Shown piece after piece: positions 44,776 through 54,148 of a DNA stretch of 64,000 nt (within the stretch, counting starts at the first letter, position 1; every line of letters begins with the position of its first letter). The position numbers and the translations under genes were made by a program. Under the pieces are notes generated by a model. That model was not told where the DNA came from. It did not search any database and worked only from the letters and a program-made list of their open reading frames with translations. The stretch is from Edwardsiella anguillarum (lineage in GTDB: Bacteria; Pseudomonadota; Gammaproteobacteria; Enterobacterales; Enterobacteriaceae). Location of the stretch: the NCBI RefSeq assembly GCF_008801815.1, contig NZ_VZOX01000001.1, one strand, 5' to 3'.

Positions 44776-44796
44776 CCAATTGGACAGACCAATTGT
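44776..44796. promoter_or_regulatory. UxuR-like operator upstream of uxuR
   Basis: CAATTGG-ACAG-ACCAATTG is an inverted repeat with 7-base arms (core TTGGACAGACCAATT at 44780-44794), about 45 bp before the start codon. It matches the site in the uxuA/yeiQ control region in 13 of 15 core bases. Confidence 0.75.
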
Positions 44797-44946
44797 TAAT
44801 ACTAGCGTGCCGCTATAGTGGCTCTGATTGTATCACAGCATGAATTCATTAAGAAAAAGGACGACGCGGGCGCGCGGGCAGATAATGCTTAGCATGACGA
44901 TGAAGAACGCCCCTGCGCTGGCAGGGGCGTTCCAGGCAGAACATTC

Positions 44947-45273
44947 TTAGCGATAAGAGACGGTGAGCAACGCCTGCGCATGTGCATCATCCAGCCAGGT
45001 CAGATGGCTCTCGCCAACCTGGGCCGGTAGGGCCATGGCCCCCTGCTGCGCCCGCTCAACGCTGCGCGTAGCCGTCTGGGCTTTACCGTCCCGATAACAT
45101 TCGGAATGGATCTGATCATTCACTATTTTAAACTGACAACCATCCTCCACAATCATACCACCAAACTGTACCACGCCCGAGCCAGCGGCCTGGGCAGGGG
45201 TATCGGCCAATCCGGCCCCCAGCAACATCCCCATAACGACAATCTTCACCAGTGATAAGCATTCACGCCTCAT
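44947..45273 (-). CDS. Small exported protein of unknown function
   Basis: 108 residues with a GGGAG ribosome site. Signal peptide about 1-29 ending AQA. The mature N-terminus GSGVVQFGGMIVEDGCQF looks like a pilin N-terminal strand followed by the first Cys, and there is a second Cys in HSECYRDG, but the protein is far too short for a full pilin domain. I do not recognise a family. It is monocistronic and divergent from yeiR. Confidence 0.7.
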   Translation of the reverse strand: MRRECLSLVKIVVMGMLLGAGLADTPAQAAGSGVVQFGGMIVEDGCQFKIVNDQIHSECYRDGKAQTATRSVERAQQGAMALPAQVGESHLTWLDDAHAQALLTVSYR

Positions 45274-45655
45274 ATATCACTCCCGTCGTCAAGTTACTGC
45301 GTCTTTTCATCTCGCCAAACGTCGATCGCGGATGAAAAAACGGTGACATTCCCTGTTAACACCTCTCCTAAAAAATAGCAGAACTCGTTGATTACTAACG
45401 GCAATGCAGATCAAAACTTCAGTTATTTCTTTTCAAAAGGTAAAAACAGAATTACAAACCAATAAAAAACAAGTGATTAGCATAAACAACCAATTACTCC
45501 CCATTTCTTTACCGGTAACGTCGCGAATAGGTTGCCAGCGGTGAGAAAACTCTTAAAAAATAGGGTTGTTTCCGCGCACATTTTTCCTAAGAATGTCTGA
45601 TCTCTCACAAAACCAGCGGCGCTCTCAATGGCCTCTAATAACAAGGGAACTGCGC
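45274..45655. other. Divergent region between the small exported gene and yeiR
   Basis: 382 bp, AT-rich in the centre (45360-45500). Includes promoter-like sequence but no motif I can name. The open frame of yeiR reaches back into it to 45566 without a ribosome site. Confidence 0.35.
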
Positions 45656-46651
45656 ATGACCCGCGTAAATATAATCACCGGTTTTTTGGGCAGCGGAAAA
45701 ACCACCACCCTGCGCCACCTGCTGGCAAATAAGCCCGCCCGGGAGCGCTGGGCGATATTGGTCAATGAGTTTGGTGAGATAGGGATCGATGGCGCGCTGC
45801 TCGCCGACAGCGGCGCCCAGCTGAAAGAGATCCCCGGCGGCTGTATGTGCTGCGTCAACGGGTTGCCGATGCAGATAGGGTTGAACATGCTGCTGAAAAC
45901 GCAGCCTGACCGACTGCTGATCGAGCCGACAGGGCTCGGTCACCCCACGCAGATCCTGCGCCTGCTGGAAAGCGACGTCTACAGCGCCTGGCTGATGCTG
46001 CAGGCAACGCTGTGTCTGCTGGATGCCCGCCAGCTCAACGATGCGCGACTGCAGGATAATGAGAACTTTCGCGATCAGCTGGCGGCGGCAGATATTATCG
46101 TCGCCAATAAAATAGATACCTATGACGACGGCGCCCGCGACACGCTGCGTCGCTGGCAACGGGCCCTGGGCGATGGGCGGACGCTGCTCGAAACCCAGCG
46201 CGGACAGATCGATCCCGCCTGGCTAGATCGCCCGCGCACCCGTACGGCAGCGTTGCCCGACGCACGCCATCATCACGCGCCGCCCGCCCCGGCATCGGGC
46301 ATCGCCGCGCTGCGGCTACGGCCCGGGCAGGGCTGGCGACGAGCGCTCAACCAGGGCCAAGGCTACTTTAGCTGCGGCTGGGTCTTCAGCGCAGAGAGCG
46401 TCTTTGACACCATCGGCCTACTGGAATGGGTACGTTTAACCCCGCTGCTCCGTATTAAGGGCGCCGTACGGGTAGCCGAGGGCACCCTCTGTATTAATCG
46501 CCAGGGGGCGGATTTACAGATAGAGACCCGCCAAACGCCGCCGCCGGACAGCCGCATCGAAGTGATCCATGATGCCGAAGCCGACTGGAACGCGCTGCAA
46601 AGCGCCCTGTTAGCGCTACGCACCCGTCGACCGGAGGCGTCCGCGCCATAG
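45656..46651 (+). CDS. yeiR: Zinc-binding GTPase YeiR (COG0523)
   Basis: 331 residues from the ATG at 45656 (AGGGA site), near the 328 of E. coli YeiR. Walker A GFLGSGKTTT at residues 9-18, the CXCC metal motif GGCMCCVNG, the guanine-specificity ANKID, and a His run PDARHHHAPP between domains, followed by the CobW C-terminal domain. Such proteins are metallochaperone-like GTPases that help cells under zinc limitation. E. coli has lpxT between yeiR and mepS; here there is only a 455-bp gap. Confidence 0.92.
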   Translation: MTRVNIITGFLGSGKTTTLRHLLANKPARERWAILVNEFGEIGIDGALLADSGAQLKEIPGGCMCCVNGLPMQIGLNMLLKTQPDRLLIEPTGLGHPTQILRLLESDVYSAWLMLQATLCLLDARQLNDARLQDNENFRDQLAAADIIVANKIDTYDDGARDTLRRWQRALGDGRTLLETQRGQIDPAWLDRPRTRTAALPDARHHHAPPAPASGIAALRLRPGQGWRRALNQGQGYFSCGWVFSAESVFDTIGLLEWVRLTPLLRIKGAVRVAEGTLCINRQGADLQIETRQTPPPDSRIEVIHDAEADWNALQSALLALRTRRPEASAP

Positions 46652-47106
46652 CCTGGCCGGGGCGCCCCCGCCTTTCCGGCGCGCCGGACACGCCGACGCG
46701 GACAAGTTCGCGCCAAATATATTACCAAGTGTGTCAAATTAAACCATTGCTTACCTTTGGATAAGATATCTCTCCCCGTTTATCTTTTTCCTCAATATAA
46801 TAGAGGGGCGCATAATCTAGAAAATAGGTCATATAATTGACTTGTTTTACATGTGATTAGCACAGTGGCTTCTACTGAATATCTGGGCAGGATACGCGAT
46901 GGCGCACGGTTTAATCCGGCCATGTCCCTCCGGTCGCAGAGCGTCTGCGCTGCGAATAGCGGAAATCGGGACAAAAAGTGTGTTCTGCTGCACAATTCTG
47001 CCTCAGCGCGATTGTCAGTACCCCACGCGGAAATTAGTCTCTGGAAGGGTAATTTTCAGATAGCGACACAACAGGTCGTTAAGGACAACAAGGGAAACGG
47101 TTTATA
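46652..47106. other. mepS upstream region (lpxT absent)
   Basis: 455 bp without a convincing gene where E. coli has lpxT. TTGACT at 46838 and neighbouring AT-rich DNA may form the mepS promoter. A stretch at 46890-47060 is GC-balanced but codes for nothing recognised. Confidence 0.4.
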
Positions 47107-47703
47107 ATGGTCAAGTCTCAACCAGTTCTGAGATACATTCTGCGCCTGGCGCCCGCCATCGCCGCCGCAGTGTTGCTTTCGGCATGTACTACGGCACCCT
47201 CCGATCGCTACGCACAAACTGATACGCATGTAGTCAACAACAAAGACAATCTATTACTACAGGCGTCTCAGGATGAGTTTGAGGAGATGGTGCGCAATCT
47301 GGATGTTAAATCCAAGATTATGGATCAGTACGCCAGCTGGAAGGGCGTACGTTATCGCCTGGGCGGCGACAGCAAGCGCGGCATCGACTGCTCCGCGTTT
47401 GTTCAGCGTACTTTCCGCGAACAGTTTGGTCTGGAGCTGCCGCGCTCAACCTCACAGCAGGAGGGCACCGGCCACGCCATCAAGCGCTCTAAGCTGCGCA
47501 TCGGCGATCTGGTGCTGTTCCGCGCCGGCTCTACGGGCCGTCACGTCGGCATCTATCTGGGCAACGATCAGTTTGTTCACGCCTCCACCAGCAGCGGCGT
47601 CACGATCTCCAACCTGAACGACACCTACTGGAACAAGCGCTACCGTGAAGCGCGCCGGGTACTCTCCGGCACTCAGCTGGCGCAGGCTGATACCCACAGC
47701 TAA
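47107..47703 (+). CDS. mepS: Murein DD-endopeptidase MepS (Spr), lipoprotein
   Basis: 198 residues, slightly longer than E. coli MepS. Lipobox LLSAC with C27 as the lipidated residue. NlpC/P60 domain from about residue 75: catalytic Cys in RGIDCSAFVQRTF (C95), His in TGRHVGIYLG and a polar partner in FVHASTSSG. It cleaves D-Ala-mDAP crosslinks and permits insertion of new glycan. A strong terminator follows. The promoter lies in the long region upstream. Confidence 0.95.
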   Translation: MVKSQPVLRYILRLAPAIAAAVLLSACTTAPSDRYAQTDTHVVNNKDNLLLQASQDEFEEMVRNLDVKSKIMDQYASWKGVRYRLGGDSKRGIDCSAFVQRTFREQFGLELPRSTSQQEGTGHAIKRSKLRIGDLVLFRAGSTGRHVGIYLGNDQFVHASTSSGVTISNLNDTYWNKRYREARRVLSGTQLAQADTHS

Positions 47704-47729
47704 GCCGTCCCGCGGTCTCCCCCTGTCCT

Positions 47730-47757
47730 AAAAAACGCTGCTACGGCAGCGTTTTTT
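47730..47757. terminator. Terminator after mepS
   Basis: AAAAAACGCTGC-TACG-GCAGCGTTTTTT: 12-bp perfect stem with tetraloop and T run on the plus strand and on the complement, so it can act in both directions. Confidence 0.92.
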
Positions 47758-47997
47758 ATTACTATAAATATGATAACCAAAATAAAGCGCTACTCCGTAG
47801 CGATAGCACGGCAGGCTCTCCCCACAACCCGCGAATAAACACTATATTTTAACATTTTATTAAACTCCCCATATTCAAAACCGTCGTTCTTTTCTACTAT
47901 CGTTAGCGGAGGACGGCCATCGGGAGTGACTGCCGCAGGAGGCGAACCGTCGGATCCGCGCATTTCGAACAGAACAGCCCACTCGGGGAGAGCAAAC

Positions 47998-49416
47998 ATG
48001 GGGAAACGACTCACAGCGGCGGCAGAGCAACGCGAGGCGGCGTCCGACGGACATCTGCAGCGTAATCTGAATAATCGTCATATCCAGCTCATTGCCATCG
48101 GCGGCGCTATCGGCACCGGCCTGTTTATGGGCTCCGGGAAAACTATCAGCCTGGCCGGACCATCTATTGTTTTTGTTTATATGATTATCGGATTCATGCT
48201 GTTTTTTGTCATGCGGGCCATGGGCGAGCTACTGCTCTCCAACCTGGAGTATAAATCCTTCAGCGATTTCGCGACCGATCTGCTCGGCGCCCGCGCCGGT
48301 TATTTTACCGGATGGACCTACTGGTTCTGCTGGGTCGTCACCGGCATGGCCGACGTGGTCGCCATTACCGCCTACGCCCACTTCTGGTTCCCCCACCTGG
48401 CAGACTGGATTATTTCGCTCTCCTGCGTCGTGCTGCTGCTTTCGCTCAATCTGGTCACGGTCAAAATGTTCGGCGAAACTGAATTTTGGTTTGCGATGAT
48501 TAAAATCGTCGCCATTATCGCCCTGATCCTGATCGGACTGGGTATGGCCATCGGCGGCTTTCGCGCCCCCTCCGGCGAGCAGGCGGCCTTCAGCAACCTG
48601 TGGCACGGCGGCCTCTTTCCCCACGGGATCGGTGGCTTCTTCGCCGGATTTCAGATCGCGGTCTTCGCCTTTGTCGGCATTGAGCTGGTGGGCACCACGG
48701 CGGCGGAAACCCGCGATCCGCAGCGAGTCCTCCCCAGAGCGATCAACGCGATACCGCTGCGTATTATCATGTTCTATGTACTGGCCCTGTGCACCATCAT
48801 GATCGTCACCCCGTGGCAGCAGGTGGTGCCCGACAAGAGCCCCTTTGTGGAGCTGTTTATTCTGGCCGGGCTGCCGGCCGCGGCGGGGATCGTCAACTTT
48901 GTAGTGCTGACCTCGGCGGCCTCCTCCGCCAACAGCGGCATTTTTTCCACCAGCCGCATGCTTTATGGACTGGCGCAAAGCGGTCTGGCCCCGGCCCGCT
49001 TCGCCCGCCTCTCTCGTCAGTCGGTGCCCGCCGCCGGGCTGTTCTTCTCCTGCCTGTGTCTGCTGGGAGGCGTCGTACTGCTCTATCTGATCCCCAACGT
49101 GATCACCGTCTTTACCCTGATCACCACCGTCTCGGCCGTGCTGTTTATGTTCGTCTGGTCTATCATTCTGTGTAGCTATCTGGTCTATCGCCGCCGCTAT
49201 CCGCAGCGACACGCTGCCTCGGGCTATAAGATGCCGCTGGGCAGCGTTATGTGCTGGATCTGCCTCGCCTTTCTGTTTGGCGTACTGATCCTGCTCACGC
49301 TGGAGACCGATACGCGCCAGGCGCTGATGGTCACGCCGCTGTGGTTTATCGCGCTGGCCATCGGCTGGCGCTTCACCCAGCGTCCCTCAGCGCTTTCCCG
49401 CGACGAGGCCGCCTAA
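47998..49416 (+). CDS. cycA: D-serine/D-alanine/glycine permease CycA
   Basis: 472 residues from the ATG at 47998 with a GGGGAG site; the frame runs back to 47926. Amino acid permease of the APC family with 12 membrane segments; GGAIGTGLFMGSGKTISLAGPS and TGWTYWFCWVVTGMADVVA are nearly those of E. coli CycA, as is AGFQIAVFAFVGIELVGTTAAET. It imports glycine, D-alanine, D-serine and some analogues. E. coli keeps cycA elsewhere, so this is a local arrangement. Confidence 0.93.
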   Translation: MGKRLTAAAEQREAASDGHLQRNLNNRHIQLIAIGGAIGTGLFMGSGKTISLAGPSIVFVYMIIGFMLFFVMRAMGELLLSNLEYKSFSDFATDLLGARAGYFTGWTYWFCWVVTGMADVVAITAYAHFWFPHLADWIISLSCVVLLLSLNLVTVKMFGETEFWFAMIKIVAIIALILIGLGMAIGGFRAPSGEQAAFSNLWHGGLFPHGIGGFFAGFQIAVFAFVGIELVGTTAAETRDPQRVLPRAINAIPLRIIMFYVLALCTIMIVTPWQQVVPDKSPFVELFILAGLPAAAGIVNFVVLTSAASSANSGIFSTSRMLYGLAQSGLAPARFARLSRQSVPAAGLFFSCLCLLGGVVLLYLIPNVITVFTLITTVSAVLFMFVWSIILCSYLVYRRRYPQRHAASGYKMPLGSVMCWICLAFLFGVLILLTLETDTRQALMVTPLWFIALAIGWRFTQRPSALSRDEAA

Positions 49417-49450
49417 AACAGCCCCCCTGCCTAGCAGAGGGTCAACAGAT

Positions 49451-49482
49451 AAAAAAAACGGGGGCATCTCTCGACACCCCCG
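49451..49482 (-). terminator. Terminator of the fru operon
   Basis: On the minus strand, CGGGGG and CCCCCG form a stem with partly paired loop, followed by a run of eight T. It is 20 bases after the fruA stop, and also lies beyond cycA. Confidence 0.8.
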
Positions 49483-49501
49483 CTCGGTATCGCTTACGCG
49501 A

Positions 49502-51199
49502 CTACGCCGTTTTGCTCGCCTGGCTCTGCGGCGCGCCGTCTGGCCGCTTGAGCAGCGCATACAGCAGTCCGCTCAGCAGCGTCCCGGCCAAGATCGCCAG
49601 CAGATAAGGCAGCACCGGGGTGATCGCGCCGGGGATCAGCAGTACAAACAGTCCGCCGTGCGGCGCCATCAGCTTCGCGCCAAACAGCATCGACAGCGCC
49701 CCGGTCAGCGCCCCGCCGAGAATGCAGCACGGCAGCACCCGCATCGGATCCCGCGCGGCAAAGGGGATCGCCCCTTCGGTGATGAAGCACAGCCCCAGCA
49801 CCACCGCCGCCTTACCGCCCTCGCGCTCGCTCTGGGCAAACTTGCGGCGCGCAACCAGCGTCGCCAGCCCCATCGCCAGCGGCGGAACCATCCCGGCGGC
49901 CATGATCGCCGCCATCGGCCCGTAGGTCTGGGTACTGAGCAGGCCGACGCCGAAGGCATAGGCCGCCTTGTTCACCGGTCCGCCCATGTCGGTACACATC
50001 ATCGCGCCGAGCACCGCCCCCAGGATCACCGCATTGGCCGTGCCCATGGTCTGCAGCCAGTGGGTCAGCCAGGCCAGGATCTTCGCCACCGGCGTGCCGA
50101 TGATGTAAATCATCGCCAGGCCGACGATCAGGCTCGACAGCAGTGGAATGATCAGGATCGGCTTCAACGCCTCCATGCTCGCTGGCAGCGTCAGCCTGCC
50201 GCTGATGGCCCGGGCGACGTAGCCGGCGAGAAAGCCGGCGATGATCCCGCCGATAAACCCCGACCCCAGGCTAACCGCCAGCATCCCGCCGATCAGCCCC
50301 GGCGTCAGGCCAGGACGATCGGCGATGGAGAAGGCGATATAGCCCGCCAGCACCGGCACCATCAGCGCAAAGGCGGTGCCGCCGCCAATCTGCATCAGCG
50401 CGGCCGCCAGCGTGCCGGGCTCCTTGAAGGCCTGAATACCAAAGACGAACGAAAGCGCGATACACAGGCCGCCGGCCACCACCATCGGCAGCATGTAGGA
50501 GACCCCGGTCAGCAGGTGACGGTACGCACCGCCCGCCTCTTTCCGGCTCCCCGAAGCCACGGCCCCGGACGGCGCAGACGTCTGAGGGCGGTAGATCTCT
50601 GCTTCCTGCAGCGCCCTGTCCAGCTCCTGAGCCGTCTTCTTCAGCGCCAGCCCGGTGCTGGTACGGTACATCGGTTTACCGGCGAACTTCGCCAGATCCA
50701 CCTCAATATCTGCCGCCACCACCACCAGATCGGCCTCCGCGACCTCCTGCGGCGTAATGGCGTTGCCCGCCCCTACCGATCCCCGCGTCTCCACTTTTAC
50801 CTGCCAGCCGCGACGGCGTGCCTCTGCCTCCAGCGCCTCCGCCGCCATGAAGGTATGCGCGACGCCCGTCGGACAGGCGGTGACCGCGACCAGCCGCAGG
50901 CATTGCGATCGATCCTGGCGCGGCGCCGCATGGTGATAGGGTGAGGCATCGCGCAGCGCGCGGGCCAGCAGCTCCGCCGGCTGGCGAATAGCCTCGCCTA
51001 CCGAGCCCCGGTACAGCGGTTTCCCCTCCAGCGCGGCATCCTGCGGGGTATCGTCACCGATAAACAGCACCAGCGCCGCATCCTGCGGGCGGGTAACCCA
51101 GGTAATCTGCTGCTGGGCGGCGGCAGCCTCCAGCATACGCCTGGCAAGGAAACAACGGGCCTCGCCCTGCGCACCTTCCGTAATCAGTAGGGTATTCAT
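49502..51199 (-). CDS. fruA: Fructose PTS EIIBC component FruA
   Basis: 565 residues (E. coli 563). N-terminal IIB' domain, then IIB with the phosphorylated Cys in CPTGVAHTFMAAEAL, then a IIC membrane domain of about ten segments from residue 230. Transports fructose with phosphorylation at C1. GGAAGG precedes the start, 15 bp after fruK. Last gene of the fruBKA operon. Confidence 0.96.
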   Translation of the reverse strand: MNTLLITEGAQGEARCFLARRMLEAAAAQQQITWVTRPQDAALVLFIGDDTPQDAALEGKPLYRGSVGEAIRQPAELLARALRDASPYHHAAPRQDRSQCLRLVAVTACPTGVAHTFMAAEALEAEARRRGWQVKVETRGSVGAGNAITPQEVAEADLVVVAADIEVDLAKFAGKPMYRTSTGLALKKTAQELDRALQEAEIYRPQTSAPSGAVASGSRKEAGGAYRHLLTGVSYMLPMVVAGGLCIALSFVFGIQAFKEPGTLAAALMQIGGGTAFALMVPVLAGYIAFSIADRPGLTPGLIGGMLAVSLGSGFIGGIIAGFLAGYVARAISGRLTLPASMEALKPILIIPLLSSLIVGLAMIYIIGTPVAKILAWLTHWLQTMGTANAVILGAVLGAMMCTDMGGPVNKAAYAFGVGLLSTQTYGPMAAIMAAGMVPPLAMGLATLVARRKFAQSEREGGKAAVVLGLCFITEGAIPFAARDPMRVLPCCILGGALTGALSMLFGAKLMAPHGGLFVLLIPGAITPVLPYLLAILAGTLLSGLLYALLKRPDGAPQSQASKTA

Positions 51200-51213
51200 A
51201 TGGCCTTCCGCAA

Positions 51214-52152
51214 TCAGTTAAAAGGATCGAGCTCCACGCGTGCCATCATCGCCGCCAGCTGCGTGCGGTCGCTGATGCCGACATTGCTCTGACTGACCGC
51301 CAGGGCAGAAACCGCCGTAGCCAGCCGCAGCGTGTGTTCACTGGACTCCCGCATCATCAGGCCATAGATCAGCCCGCCGACCATCGAGTCACCGGCACCG
51401 ACGGTGCTGATAACGTCCACCTCAGGAGGCTTAGCCAGCCAGGCACCAGAGGCGTTGACCCACAGCGCCCCCTCTGCGCCCAGCGAAATCACCACGTGGG
51501 CAATCCCCTGATCGCGCAGCGCGTGGGCGGCACCGACGACGTCCTCCAGCGTCGGCAGCGCCCGGCCAGCCCAGATTTCCAGCTCGCGGCGGTTGGGCTT
51601 CACCAGCCAGGGGGCCGCCTTCAGCCCGGCGACCAGCGCCTCGCGGCTGCTATCAAAAATGATGCACGGGCACTGACTGCGCAGGCGGCGCATCCAGTCG
51701 GTAAAATCATCCGCCGCGACGCCGGCCGGCAGGCTGCCGCTGACGCACACCATATCAAACTGCCCGAGCCAGCTCAGGGAGTCATTCACGAAGCGATCCC
51801 AGTCGCTCTTGCTGACGTCGAAGCCGGAGAAGTTAAAGTCGGTGACCGCCCCATCCTTCTCGGTCAGCTTTACGTTGATACGGGTGCGCCCCGGGACTAC
51901 CTGAAAACGGTTGGCGATGCCCAGCTCGCTGAACAGCTGCTGAAATCCATCCTGGTTATCCTTGCCCAGGAATCCGCCCACGGTCACATCGATGCCGAGA
52001 TCCTTCAGCACCTTGGCAACGTTAATCCCCTTACCCGCGGCGTGCAGCCCGGCGGTTTGTACCCGGTTAACCTCACCGCGCTCAATCTCCGCACAGTAGC
52101 CAACCAGATCGTAGGCTGGGTTTAAGGTGATGGTTGCAACTCGTCTACTCAT
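51214..52152 (-). CDS. fruK: 1-Phosphofructokinase FruK
   Basis: 312 residues of the PfkB sugar kinase family: GKGINVAKVLKDLG near the N-terminus, GRTRINVKLTEKDG, and the C-terminal ATP-binding signature STVGAGDSMVGGLIYGL with catalytic Asp. Converts fructose-1-phosphate to fructose-1,6-bisphosphate. Its start overlaps the fruB stop by four bases. Confidence 0.96.
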   Translation of the reverse strand: MSRRVATITLNPAYDLVGYCAEIERGEVNRVQTAGLHAAGKGINVAKVLKDLGIDVTVGGFLGKDNQDGFQQLFSELGIANRFQVVPGRTRINVKLTEKDGAVTDFNFSGFDVSKSDWDRFVNDSLSWLGQFDMVCVSGSLPAGVAADDFTDWMRRLRSQCPCIIFDSSREALVAGLKAAPWLVKPNRRELEIWAGRALPTLEDVVGAAHALRDQGIAHVVISLGAEGALWVNASGAWLAKPPEVDVISTVGAGDSMVGGLIYGLMMRESSEHTLRLATAVSALAVSQSNVGISDRTQLAAMMARVELDPFN

Positions 52153-53285
52153 GATATTTCCTCGCCAAGGCCATTCGCGATGGCCTGACCAATAACGTCC
52201 AATGCCTGCTGCGCATCACTGCCGCTGGCAGTAAAACGCAGACGATGGCCTTTTTTAACCCCCAGTGCGACAACCTTCATCAGACTGCGGCCATTGACCG
52301 GAACCCCGCTGCCATCAAGGTTGGCAACGGTTATCTGGCTTGCAAACTGCTTAATGGTATTCACCAACTGCGCGCCCGGTCGGGCGTGCAGGCCATGCTC
52401 ATTACGAACGGTAAACTCGGCACTCAGAGACTCATCGCTCTCCGTCAGCTCGCTGGTCAGCAGCGCGACGATCTCTGCCGGGGTCTGCGCCGTCAGCAAA
52501 CGTTCAGCCTGCTGACGCTGCAGCAGACGGCTCAGGTAGTCCAGCATCCCCTCTGGCTGCGCATCGGCCATCGCAACGGTCAGCAGCAGCGCCACCGGCT
52601 CCCCATCTAGGGTAAAGGGCTGACGCGGACGCGCCAGCGCCGCCGCGCTGGCCTGAACACCCAGCGCGCTGTCGCAGAGCCAAATGCCCTGCCCCAGACA
52701 CAGCGGCGCGCGACGGATGACATCGCTGACAAACTCGCCGCCGACCGCCTCCACCTGCTGCAGGCGCCCGGCGTTCAGCGCCTGTAGCGTCATCAGGCTG
52801 TCGGTCTCCACTCCCAGCGTCACCATGCTGATATCAAAGCGGAATTCAGCTACGCTGCGCTCACCCAGCAGCAGGCTGCGCAGCGTCTCCGCCGACGTGG
52901 TCTGCGCCAGCTCCCGGCTTACGCCGTCGTCGCTCAGCACGTGGGTCAGCTGACGCAGCAGCGTCAGATGCTCATCGGACTTGGCTGCGATGCCGATCAC
53001 CACATAGGCCCGCTGTCCCTCGCCCCACGCCACCCCCTGCGGAAACTGAAACACCTGAACCCCGGTGTTCAGCACCTGATCCCGGGTATCCGTCGTGCCA
53101 TGGGGAATCGCGATACCGTTCCCCAGGTAGGTCGGCGTCTGCTTTTCGCGCTGCAGCATGCCCTGTACATAGCCCTCGCCAACGTAGCCCGCCGCGACCA
53201 GCGCCGCCGCCACCTGCCTGATGGCCTGCTCTTTACTGTCAGCCTCGGCTGCCAGATGGATATCCTGTAGAGTCAGATGAAACAT
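52149..53285 (-). CDS. fruB: Fructose PTS EIIA-HPr fusion FruB
   Basis: 378 residues (E. coli 376). N-terminal IIA-fru domain with the phosphorylated His in GIAIPHGTTDTRD (about residue 62), central linker domain, C-terminal FPr domain with NEHGLHARPGAQLV carrying the His equivalent of HPr. Passes phosphate to FruA. GAGGAG precedes the ATG. First gene of the operon, controlled by Cra sites. Confidence 0.96.
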   Translation of the reverse strand: MFHLTLQDIHLAAEADSKEQAIRQVAAALVAAGYVGEGYVQGMLQREKQTPTYLGNGIAIPHGTTDTRDQVLNTGVQVFQFPQGVAWGEGQRAYVVIGIAAKSDEHLTLLRQLTHVLSDDGVSRELAQTTSAETLRSLLLGERSVAEFRFDISMVTLGVETDSLMTLQALNAGRLQQVEAVGGEFVSDVIRRAPLCLGQGIWLCDSALGVQASAAALARPRQPFTLDGEPVALLLTVAMADAQPEGMLDYLSRLLQRQQAERLLTAQTPAEIVALLTSELTESDESLSAEFTVRNEHGLHARPGAQLVNTIKQFASQITVANLDGSGVPVNGRSLMKVVALGVKKGHRLRFTASGSDAQQALDVIGQAIANGLGEEIS

Positions 53286-53327
53286 AGATGCTCCTCGTCC
53301 GTCATACCACGTGCGCCGCCGGCGAAT

Positions 53328-53340
53328 TGAATCGTTTCAG
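53328..53340. promoter_or_regulatory. Cra (FruR) operator 1
   Basis: TGAATCGTTTCAG matches the Cra consensus (TGAAWCGNTTNA type) and lies 43 bp upstream of fruB. Known in E. coli to repress fruBKA until fructose-1-phosphate binds Cra. Confidence 0.9.
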
Positions 53341-53392
53341 CGTTGCGGGATAAAAAAACCGGCGTTACCGCGAGATCGCCGTGATTCACCAC

Positions 53393-53406
53393 GCTGAATC
53401 GTTTTT
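53393..53406. promoter_or_regulatory. Cra (FruR) operator 2
   Basis: GCTGAATCGTTTTT, a second good match on the same side, 65 bp further upstream; E. coli fruB also has two Cra sites. Confidence 0.85.
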
Positions 53407-53556
53407 GTGAGTGTGGTCCGACGCGCGTCGTTACGCAAGGACTTCCCGCCGCATCTGTACAGATTTTAGACCTTCAGCACATTTTTGCTGAAGTTTGTTG
53501 TCAGCGCTGCTGACGTGCGACAATACGCGCTGAAATTTGCTGATGGAGAAACAGAC

Positions 53557-53985
53557 ATGACGGTAAAGGTGGGGGTCGGCGTGATTATCGTGAACGCCGC
53601 CGGCCAGATTTTACTCGGAAAACGCTGCGGCAGCCACGCGCCTTATTGGTCGATCCCCGGCGGCCACGTAGAACAGGGGGAAACCTTTGAACAGACGGCG
53701 ATACGTGAAGTGGCCGAGGAGTGTGGGCTGCACATCGATACGCCGCGCTTCGTCGGCGTGACCAATAACCTGCGAACCTGGCGTGACGAAGGGGTGCATA
53801 ACGTCTCTATCATTATGCAGGTCAGCGCACCGGCAGCGGCGGCCCCCCAACGCTGTGAGCCGGATAAATGTGAACGCTGGCAATGGTGCGATCCGCGTCA
53901 GCTGCCGCAGCCTTGCTTCGACGCCTGTCAGCAGGGCGTTCAGCTGTGGCTCACCCAGCAGGCCTATTGCGCTACGCCGGCGTAG
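53557..53985 (+). CDS. Nudix hydrolase (NUDT15-like)
   Basis: 142 residues from the ATG at 53557 (GGAG eight bases upstream). The Nudix box GGHVEQGETFEQTAIREVAEECGL at about residues 36-59 has the GX5EX7REUXEEXG residues. N-terminal VGVGVIIVNAAGQILLGKR and SHAPYWSIPG resemble the (d)NTP pyrophosphatase group related to NUDT15. Probably hydrolyses modified nucleoside triphosphates; substrate not determined. Confidence 0.9.
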   Translation: MTVKVGVGVIIVNAAGQILLGKRCGSHAPYWSIPGGHVEQGETFEQTAIREVAEECGLHIDTPRFVGVTNNLRTWRDEGVHNVSIIMQVSAPAAAAPQRCEPDKCERWQWCDPRQLPQPCFDACQQGVQLWLTQQAYCATPA

Positions 53986-53992
53986 CGACGCT

Positions 53993-54016
53993 GCGGTGCG
54001 GTCAAAACCGCACCGC
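53993..54016 (+). terminator. Perfect hairpin after the Nudix gene
   Basis: GCGGTGCGGT and ACCGCACCGC form a perfect 10-bp stem with a CAAA loop seven bases after the stop; no T run. It overlaps one candidate NtrC site. Confidence 0.55.
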
Positions 54017-54025
54017 TCCAGTGCA
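54009..54025. promoter_or_regulatory. Candidate distal NtrC site of glnHPQ
   Basis: CGCAC-N7-GTGCA fits the NtrC consensus TGCAC-N7-GTGCA at nine of ten conserved positions, about 225-240 bp upstream of the sigma-54 core. It overlaps the hairpin after the Nudix gene, so it may be coincidental. Confidence 0.4.
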
Positions 54026-54148
54026 CTCCCCACGCTGAACAAAAATAAAGCAATATGAGTAAGATAATCTTCTCTCGCACCACCCTTATCCGCTACTGCA
54101 CCAAAACAGTTAACGTATAAGCCGCCATCGCACCAATATCGACCACAA

